Assembly (NCBI RefSeq): GCF_050947335.1
Contig: NW_027473365.1
Span: 496,001-560,000 of the forward strand
Direction: 5' to 3'
DNA from: Megachile rotundata
Lineage: Eukaryota; Arthropoda; Insecta; Hymenoptera; Megachilidae
Length of the DNA: 64,000 bases
How positions within the stretch are numbered: position 1 is the stretch's first letter; the number at the start of each line of letters is the position of its first letter. Under the pieces are notes generated by a model, which was not told where the DNA came from, ran no database searches, and saw only the letters and a list, made by a program, of their open reading frames with translations. Position numbers and translations under genes: made by a program. Of the stretch, positions 53,501 through 62,469 are shown one piece after another.

Positions 53501-55180
53501 TGATTGTGATTGTGTGTACTGTGTGACTGTGTGATTGTGTGATTGTGTGATTGTGTGATTGTGTGATTGTGTGATTGTGTGATTGTGTGATTGTGTGATT
53601 GTGTGATTGTGTGATTGTGTGATTGTGTGATTGTGTGATTGTGTGATTGTGTGGTTGTGTGACTGTGTGATTGTGTGATTGTGTGATTGTGTGATTGTGT
53701 GATTGTGTGATTGTGTGATTGTGTGATTGTGTGAGTGTGTGATTGTCTGATTGAGTGATTGTGTGCTTGTGTGATTGTGTGGTTGTGTGATTGTGGGATT
53801 GTGTGATTAGGTGATTGTGTGATTGTGTGATTGTGTGATTGTGTGATTGTGTGATTGTGACTGTGTGATTGTGTGATTGTGTGATTGTGTGAGTGTGTGA
53901 TTGTCTGATTGAGTGATTGTGTGCTTGTGTGATTGTGTGGTTGTGTGATTGTGTGATTGTGTGATTAGGTGATTGTGTGATTGTGTGATTGTGTGATTGT
54001 GTGATTGTGACTGTGTGATTGTGTGAGTGTGTGATTGCGTGATTGAGTGATTGTGTGCTTGTGTGATTGTGTGATTGTGTGATAGTGTGCTTGTGTGATT
54101 GTGTGGTTGTGTGATTGTGGGATTGTGTGATTAGGTGATTGTGTGATTGTGTGATTGTGTAATTGTGATTGTGTGATTGTGATTGTGTGTACTGTGTGAT
54201 TGTGTGATCGTGTGATTGTGTGATTGTGTGATTGTGTGATTGTGTGATTGTGTGATTGTGTGATTGTGTGATTGTGTGATTGTGTGATTGTGTGATTGTG
54301 TGATTGTGTGATTGTGTGATTGTGTGATTGTGTGATTGTGTGATTGTGTGATTGTGTGTATGTGTGATTGTGTGATTGTGTGATTGTGTGATTGTGACTG
54401 TGTGATTGTGTGATTGTGTGATTGTGTGAGTGTGTGATTGTCTGATTGAGTGATTGTGTGCTTGTGTGATTGTGTGGTTGTGTGATTGTTTGATTGTGTG
54501 ATTAGGTGATTGTGTGATTGTGTGATTGTGTGATTGTGACTGTGTGATTGTGTGAGTGTGTGATTGTGTGATTGTGTGATTGTGTGATTGTGTGATTGTG
54601 TGATTGTGTGATTGTGTGATTGTGTGAGTGTGTGATTGTCTGATTGAGTGATTGTGTGCTTGTGTGATTGTGTGGTTGTGTGATTGTGTGATTGAGTGAT
54701 TGTGTGCTTGTGTGATTGTGTGGTTGTGTGATTGTGTGATTGTGTGATTAGGTGATTGTATGATTGTGTGATTGTGACTGTGTGTTTGTGTGAGTGTGTG
54801 ATTGTGTGATTGAGTGATTGTGTGGTTGTGTGATTGTGTGGTTGTGTGATTGTGTGATTGTGTGATTGTGTGATTGTGTGATTGTGTGATTGTGTGAGTG
54901 TGTGATTGTCTGATTGAGTGATTGTGTGCTTGTGTGATTGTGTGGTTGTGTGATTGTGTGATTGTGTGATTGTGTGATTGTGTGATTGTGTGATTGCGAT
55001 TGTGTGATTGTGATTGTGTGATTGTGACTGTGTGATTTTGACTGTGTGATTTTGACTGTGTGATTGTGTGAGTGTGTGATTGTGTGATTGAGTGATTGTG
55101 TGCTTGTGTGATTGTGTGGTTGTGTGATTGTGTGACTGTGTGATTGTGTGATTGTGTGATTGTGTGATTGTGTGATTGTG
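50500..55180. repeat. 4.84-kb HOR unit, copy E
   Basis: This is the downstream partner of 45.67-50.35 kb, with the same T insertion after its CpG module at 51413, the GCGGTTGT variant in its Q module at 52609 and GATAGTG markers at 53084 and 54081. Beyond about 55.18 kb it continues into a CpG module at 55238 that copy D lacks. That continuation matches 43.3 kb with an offset of 11,892 bp, the sum of 7,059 and 4,833. Confidence 0.83.
51413..51621 (+). repeat. CpG-dense module G18 with T insertion
   Basis: Same string, GACCGCG at 51461, with the same T insertion and GTCTGATTG unit as G17, which lies 4,849 bp upstream. Confidence 0.93.
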
Positions 55181-55237
55181 TGATTGTGTGATTGTGAGAT
55201 TGTGGGATTGTGTGATTGTGTGATTGAGTGATTGTGT

Positions 55238-55445
55238 GACTGCGTGATTGTGTGACTGTGTGATTGTGTGACTGCGTGATTGTGTGACCGCGATTGTGTG
55301 ACCGTGATTGTGTGACCGTGATTTTGTGACCGTGATTGTGTGACCGTGATTGTGTGATTGTGTGATTGTGCGATTGTGTGATTGTGCGATTGTGTAATTG
55401 TGATTGTGTGATTGTGATTGTGTGTACTGTGTGATTGTGTGATCG
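55238..55445 (+). repeat. CpG-dense module G19
   Basis: Same string, GACCGCG at 55286. It lacks the T insertion and GTCTGATTG unit, so it pairs with G16 (11,892 bp upstream) and not with its neighbours G17 and G18. Confidence 0.93.
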
Positions 55446-56546
55446 TGTGATTGTGTGATTGTGTGATTGTGTGATTGTGCGATTGTGTGATTGTGTGATT
55501 GTGTGATTGTGAGATTGTGTGATTGTGTGATGGTGTAATTGTGATTGTGTGATTGTGTGATTGTGTGATTGTGTGGTTGTGTGATTGTGTGAGTGTGTGA
55601 TTGTGTGATTGTGTGATTGTGTGATTGTGATTGTGTGATTGTGACTGTGTGATTGTGTGAGTGTGTGATTGTGTGATTGAGTGATTGTGTGGTTGTGTGA
55701 TTGTGTGGTTGTGTGATTGTGTGGTTGTGTGATCGTGTGATTGTGTGATTGTGTGATTGTGTGATTGTGTGATTGTGTGATTGTGTGATTGTGTGATTGT
55801 GTGATTATGTGATTGTGTGATTGTGTGATTGTGTGAGTGTGTGATTGTCTGATTGAGTGATTGTGTGATTGTGTGATTGTGTGATTGTGTGATTGTGTGA
55901 TTGTGAGATTGTGTGATTGTGTGATGGTGTAATTGTGATTGTGTGATTGTGATTGTGTGATTGTGTGGTTGTGTGATTGTGTGATTGTGTGATTGTGTGA
56001 TTGTGTGATTGTGTGATTGTGTGATTGTGTGATTGTGTGATTGTGTGATTGAGTGATTGTGTGAGTGTGTGATTGTCTCATTGAGTGATTGTGTGCTTGT
56101 GTGATTGTGTGATTGTGTGATTGTGTGATTGTGTGATTAGGTGATTGGGTGATTGTGTGATTGTGTGATTGTGACTGTGTGATTGTGTGAGTGTGTGATT
56201 GTGTGATTGAGTGATTGTGTGGTTGTGTGATTCTGTGGTTGTGTGATTGTGTGATTGTGTGATTGTGTGATTGTGTGATTGTGTGATTGTGTGATTGTGT
56301 GATTGCGATTGTGTGATTGTGATTGTGTGATTGTGACTGTGTGATTTTGACTGTGTGATTTTGACTGTGTGATTGTGTGAGTGTGTGATTGTGTGATTGA
56401 GTGATTGTGTGCTTGTGTGATTGTGTGGTTGTGTGATTGTGTGACTGTGTGATTGTGTGATTGTGTGATTGTGTGATTGTGTGATTGTGTGATTGTGTGA
56501 TTGTGAGATTGTGGGATTGTGTGATTGTGTGATTGAGTGATTGTGT

Positions 56547-56754
56547 GACTGCGTGATTGTGTGACTGTGTGATTGTGTGACTGCGTGATTGTGTGACCGC
56601 GATTGTGTGACCGTGATTGTGTGACCGTGATTTTGTGACCGTGATTGTGTGACCGTGATTGTGTGATTGTGTGATTGTGCGATTGTGTGATTGTGCGATT
56701 GTGTAATTGTGATTGTGTGATTGTGATTGTGTGTACTGTGTGATTGTGTGATCG
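56547..56754 (+). repeat. CpG-dense module G20
   Basis: Same string, GACCGCG at 56595, with Q at 453 bp. Confidence 0.93.
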
Positions 56755-59027
56755 TGTGATTGTGTGATTGTGTGATTGTGTGATTGTGCGATTGTGTGAT
56801 TGTGTGATTGTGTGATTGTGAGATTGTGTGATTGTGTGATGGTGTAATTGTGATTGTGTGATTGTGTGATTGTGTGGTTGTGTGATTGTGGTTGTGTGAT
56901 TGTGATTGTGTGATTGTGATTGTGTGATTGTGATTGTGTGATTGTGTCTGTGTGATTGTGTGAGTGTGTGATTGTGTGATTGTGTGATTGTGTGATTGTG
57001 CGATTGTGCGATTGTGCGATTGTGCGATTGTGTGATTGTGATTGTGTGATTGTGATTGTGTGTACTGTGTGACTGTGTGATTGTGTGATTGTGTGATTGT
57101 GTGATTGTGTGATTGTGTGATTGTGTGATTGTGTGACTGTGTGATTATGTGATTGTGTGATTGTGTGATTGTGTGAGTGTGTGATTGTCTGATTGAGTGA
57201 TTGTGTGATTGTGTGATTGTGTGATTGTGTGATTGTGTGATTGTGTGATTGTGAGATTGTGTGATTGTGAGATTGTGTGATTGTGTGATGGTGTAATTGT
57301 GATTGTGTGATTGTGATTGTGTGATTGTGTGGTTGTGTGATTGTGTGATTGTGTGATTGTGTGATTGTGTGATTGTGTGATTGTGTGATTGTGTGATTGT
57401 GTGATTGTGTGATTGTGTGATTGTGTGATTGTGTGATTGTGTGATTGTGTGATTGTGTGATTGTGTGATTGTATGAGTGTGTGATTGTCTCATTGAGTGA
57501 TTGTGTGCTTGTGTGATTGTGTGGTTGTGTGATTGTGTGATTGTGTGATTAGGTGATTGAGTGATTGTGTGATTGTGTGATTGTGACTGTGTGATTGTGT
57601 GAGTGTGTGATTGTGTGATTGAGTGATTGTGTGGTTGTGTGATTGTGTGGTTGTGTGATTGTGTGATTGTGTGATTGTGTGATTGTGTGATTGTGTGATT
57701 GTGTGATTGTGTGATTGTGGTTGTGTGATTGTGATTGTGTGATTGTGATTGTGTGATTGTGATTGTGTGATTGTGTCTGTGTGATTGTGTGAGTGTGTGA
57801 TTGTGTGATTGTGTGATTGTGTGATTGTGTGATTGTGTGATTGTGTGGTTGTGGGATTGTGGGATTGTGTGATTAGGTGATTGTGTGATTGTGTGATTGT
57901 GTGATTGTGTAATTGTGATTGTGTGATTGTGATTGTGTGTACTGTGTGATTGTGTGATCGTGTGATTGTGTGATTGTGTGATTGTGTGATTGTGTGATTG
58001 TGTGATTGTGTGATTGTGTGATTGTGTGATTGTGTGATTGTGTGATTGTGTGATTGTGTGATTGTGTGATTAGGTGATTGTGTGATTGTGTGATTGTGTG
58101 ATTGTGTGATTGTGTGATTGTGTGATTGTGTGATTGTGTGATTGTGTGTATGTGTGATTGTGGTTGTGTGATTGTGGTTGTGTGATTGTGGTTGTGTGAT
58201 TGTGATTGTGTGATTGTGATTGTGTGATTGCGACTGTGTGATTGTGTGAGTGTGTGATTGTGTGATTGTGTGGTTGTGTGATTGTGTGGTTGTGTGATTT
58301 TGTGATTGTGTGATTGTGTGATTGTGTGAGTGTGTGATTGTGTGATTGTGTGATTGTGTGATTGTGTGATTGTGTGATTGTGTGATTGTGTGATTGTGTG
58401 ATTGTGTGATTGTGTGAGTGTGTGATTGTCTGATTGAGTGATTGTGTGCTTGTGTGATTGTGTGGTTGTGTGATTGTGTGATTGAGTGATTGTGTGCTTG
58501 TGTGATTGTGTGGTTGTGTGATTGTGTGATTGTGTGATTAGGTGATTGTGTGATTGTGTGATTGTGACTGTGTGATTGTGTGAGTGTGTGATTGTGTGAT
58601 TGAGTGATTGTGTGGTTGTGTGATTGTGTGGTTGTGTGATTGTGTGATTGTGTGATTGTGTGATTGTGTGATTGTGTGATTGTGTGAGTGTGTGATTGTC
58701 TGATTGAGTGATTGTGTGCTTGTGTGATTGTGTGGTTGTGTGATTGTGTGATTGTGTGATTGTGTGATTGTGTGATTGTGTGATTGCGATTGTGTGATTG
58801 TGATTGTGTGATTGTGACTGTGTGATTTTGACTGTGTGATTTTGACTGTGTGATTGTGTGAGTGTGTGATTGTGTGATTGAGTGATTGTGTGCTTGTGTG
58901 ATTGTGTGGTTGTGTGATTGTGTGACTGTGTGATTGTGTGATTGTGTGATTGTGTGATTGTGTGATTGTGTGATTGTGTGATTGTGAGATTGTGGGATTG
59001 TGTGATTGTGTGATTGAGTGATTGTGT
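56547..59027. repeat. 2.48-kb module string, copy 5
   Basis: Length 2,481 bp with Q at 57000, S at 57493, T at 57956 and V at 58149. It shares GTATGAGTG near 57471 with copies 3 and 4. It uniquely has GTTGTGGGATTGTGGG near 57847, where the others have a single GGG unit, and a GATTCTGTGG unit upstream near 56231. Confidence 0.86.
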
Positions 59028-59235
59028 GACTGCGTGATTGTGTGACTGTGTGATTGTGTGACTGCGTGATTGTGTGACCGCGATTGTGTGACCGTGATTG
59101 TGTGACCGTGATTTTGTGACCGTGATTGTGTGACCGTGATTGTGTGATTGTGTGATTGTGCGATTGTGTGATTGTGCGATTGTGTAATTGTGATTGTGTG
59201 ATTGTGATTGTGTGTACTGTGTGATTGTGTGATCG
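59028..59235 (+). repeat. CpG-dense module G21
   Basis: Same string, GACCGCG at 59076, followed by S at 827 bp. Confidence 0.93.
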
Positions 59236-62200
59236 TGTGATTGTGTGATTGTGTGATTGTGTGATTGTGCGATTGTGTGATTGTGTGATTGTGTGATTGT
59301 GAGATTGTGTGATTGTGTGATGGTGTAATTGTGATTGTGTGATTGTGTGATTGTGTGGTTGTGTGATTGTGTGAGTGTGTGATTGTGTGATTGTGTGATT
59401 GTGTGATTGTGATTGTGTGATTGTGACTGTGTGATTGTGTGAGTGTGTGATTGTGTGATTGAGTGATTGTGTGGTTGTGTGATTGTGTGGTTGTGTGATT
59501 GTGTGGTTGTGTGATCGTGTAATTGTGTGATTGTGTGATTGTGTGATTGTGTGATTGTGTGATTGTGTGATTGTGTGATTGTGTGATTATGTGATTGTGT
59601 GATTGTGTGATTGTGTGAGTGTGTGATTGTCTGATTGAGTGATTGTGTGATTGTGTGATTGTGTGATTGTGTGATTGTGTGATTGTGAGATTGTGTGATT
59701 GTGTGATGGTGTAATTGTGATTGTGTGATTGTGATTGTGTGATTGTGTGGTTGTGTGATTGTGTGATTGTGTGATTGTGTGATTGTGTGATTGTGTGATT
59801 GTGTGATTGTGTGATTGTGTGATTGAGTGATTGTGTGAGTGTGTGATTGTCTCATTGAGTGATTGTGTGCTTGTGTGATTGTGTGGTTGTGTGATTGTGT
59901 GATTGTGTGATTAGGTGATTGGGTGATTGTGTGATTGTGTGATTGTGACTGTGTGATTGTGTGAGTGTGTGATTGTGTGATTGAGTGATTGTGTGGTTGT
60001 GTGATTGTGTGGTTGTGTGATTGTGTGATTGTGTGATTGTGTGATTGTGTGATTGTGTGATTGTGTGATTGTGTGATTGTGTGATTGTGTGATTGTGTGA
60101 TTGTGGTTGTGTGATTGTGATTGTGTGATTGTGATTGTGTGATTGTGATTGTGTGATTGTGTCTGTGTGATTGTGTGAGTGTGTGATTGTGTGATTGTGT
60201 GATTGTGTGATTGTGTGATTGTGTGATTGTGTGATTGTGTGATTGTGCGATTGTGCGATTGTGCGATTGTGCGATTGTGTGATTGTGATTGAGTGATTGT
60301 GATTGTGTGTACTGTGTGACTGTGTGATTGTGATTGTGTGATTGTGTCTGTGTGATTGTGTGAGTGTGTGATTGTGTGATTGTGTGATTGTGTGATTGTG
60401 TGATTGTGTGATTGTGTGATTGTGTGATTGTGTGATTGTGTGATTGTGTGATTGTGTGATTGTGTGATTGTGTGATTGTGTGATTGAGTGATTGTGTGAG
60501 TGTGTGATTGTCTCATTGAGTGATTGTGTGCTTGTGTGATTGTGTGGTTGTGTGATTGTGTGATTGTGTGATTAGGTGATTGGGTGATTGTGTGATTGTG
60601 TGATTGTGACTGTGTGATTGTGTGAGTGTGTGATTGTGTGATTGAGTGATTGTGTGGTTGTGTGATTGTGTGGTTGTGTGATTGTGTGATTGTGTGATTG
60701 TGTGATTGTGTGATTGTGTGATTGTGTGATTGTGTGATTGTGTGATTGTGTGATTGTGTGATTGTGGCTGTGTGATTGTGTGAGTGTGTGATTGTGTGAT
60801 TGAGTGATTGTGTGGTTGTGTGATTGTGTGGTTGTGTGATTGTGTGATTGTGTGATTGTGTGATTGTGTGATTGTGTGATTGTGTGATTGTGTGATTGTG
60901 TGATTATGTGATTGTGTGATTGTGTGATTGTGGTTGTGTGATTGTGATTGTGTGATTGTGATTGTGTGATTGTGTCTGTGTGATTGTGTGAGTGTGTGAT
61001 TGTGTGATTGTGTGATTGTGTGATTGTGTGATTGTGTGATTGTGTGAGTGTGTGATTGTCTGATTGAGTGATTGTGTGCTTGTGTGATTGTGTGGTTGTG
61101 TGATTGTGTGATTGTGTGATTAGGTGATTGTGTGATTGTGTGATTGTGACTGTGTGATTGTGTGAGTGTGTGATTGCGTGATTGAGTGATTGTGTGCTTG
61201 TGTGATTGTGTGATTGTGTGATTGTGTGATTGTGTGATTGTGTGATTGTGTGATTGTGTGATTGTGTGATTGTGTGATTGTGTGATTGTGTGATTGTGTG
61301 ACTGTGTGATTGTGTGATTGTGTGATTGTGGTTGTGTGATTGTGGTTGTGTGATTGTGATTGTGTGATTGTGATTGTGTGATTGTGACTGTGTGATTGTG
61401 TGAGTGTGTGATTGTGTGATTGAGTGTTTGTGTGGTTGTGTGATTGTGTGGTTGTGTGATTGTGTGATTGTGTGATTGTGTGATTGTGTGATTGTGTGGT
61501 TGTGTGATTTTGTGATTGTGTGATTGTGTGATTGTGTGAGTGTGTGATTGTGTGATTGTGTGATTGTGTGATTGTGTGATTGTGTGATTGTGTGATTGTG
61601 TGATTGTGTGAGTGTGTGATTGTCTGATTGAGTGATTGTGTGCTTGTGTGATTGTGTGGTTGTGTGATTGTGTGATTGAGTGATTGTGTGCTTGTGTGAT
61701 TGTGTGGTTGTGTGATTGTGTGATTGTGTGATTAGGTGATTGTGTGATTGTGTGATTGTGACTGTGTGATTGTGTGAGTGTGTGATTGTGTGATTGAGTG
61801 ATTGTGTGGTTGTGTGATTGTGTGGTTGTGTGATTGTGTGATTGTGTGATTGTGTGATTGTGTGATTGTGTGATTGTGTGAGTGTGTGATTGTCTGATTG
61901 AGTGATTGTGTGCTTGTGTGATTGTGTGGTTGTGTGATTGTGTGATTGTGTGATTAGGTGATTGTGTGATTGTGTGATTGTGTGATTGTGTGATTGTGTG
62001 ATTGTGTGATTGTGTGATTGCGATTGTGTGATTGTGATTGTGTGATTGTGACTGTGTGATTTTGACTGTGTGATTTTGACTGTGTGATTGTGTGAGTGTG
62101 TGATTGTGTGATTGAGTGATTGTGTGCTTGTGTGATTGTGTGGTTGTGTGATTGTGTGACTGTGTGATTGTGTGATTGTGTGATTGTGTGATTGTGTGAT

Positions 62201-62261
62201 TGTGTGATTGTGTGATTGTGAGATTGTGGGATTGTGTGATTGTGTGATTGAGTGATTGTGT

Positions 62262-62469
62262 GACTGCGTGATTGTGTGACTGTGTGATTGTGTGACTGCG
62301 TGATTGTGTGACCGCGATTGTGTGACCGTGATTGTGTGACCGTGATTTTGTGACCGTGATTGTGTGACCGTGATTGTGTGATTGTGTGATTGTGCGATTG
62401 TGTGATTGTGCGATTGTGTAATTGTGATTGTGTGATTGTGATTGTGTGTACTGTGTGATTGTGTGATCG
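62262..62469 (+). repeat. CpG-dense module G22
   Basis: Same string, GACCGCG at 62310, with the GTCTGATTG unit after GATCG but without the T insertion. Confidence 0.93.

Larger units (their letters stand above)
7930..57960 (+). repeat. T modules: CG-less TAATTG...TACTG...GATCG string (10 copies)
   Basis: This string equals the tail of the CpG module without its core and lies after a GATTAGG unit. GATCG starts at 7981, 12018, 15087, 19699, 26405, 35232, 42314, 49373, 54206 and 57956. It regularly precedes a V marker by about 150-200 bp. It may be an older form of the tail or a deletion product fixed before the larger duplications. Confidence 0.82.
5709..58152 (+). repeat. V markers: GTGTATGTG variant (13 copies)
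   Basis: The TATG occurs at 5709, 8166, 12219, 15280, 19876, 24125, 26598, 32952, 35425, 42467, 49526, 54359 and 58149. In ten copies it is followed by three GTGGTTG hexamer-type units and a GCGACTG variant. The copies at 42467, 49526 and 54359 instead continue with plain octamers and ACTGTGTG, which marks them as one related group. Confidence 0.88.
56300..61900. repeat. Distant copy of 33.6-39.2 kb (offset 22.72 kb)
   Basis: G 56547, Q 57000, S 57493, T 57956, V 58149, G 59028, S 59855, Q 60247, S 60516 and GTGGCTG near 60765 all lie 22,724 bp (within one base pair) after the matching markers of 33.8-38.1 kb. The next module, G 62262, is 32 bp further than expected, which fits four octamers. 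It has GTCTC where units A and B have GTCCC and GTGGGATTG where they have GTGGAATTG, so it split off before those changes or was corrected. The left join lies in a pure octamer run near 56.24-56.30 kb. Confidence 0.83.

Noticed and set aside
2627..62469. CpG modules as promoters or classical CpG islands
   Set aside because: They are only about 0.2 kb, G/T-rich, and show no TATA, initiator or coding sequence nearby. I describe them as repeat modules only.
2627..62469. GGTCA on the minus strand of GACC units as nuclear receptor sites
   Set aside because: The half-site is five bases at 14-bp steps, which matches no standard direct-repeat spacing, and it follows from the module's own periodicity.
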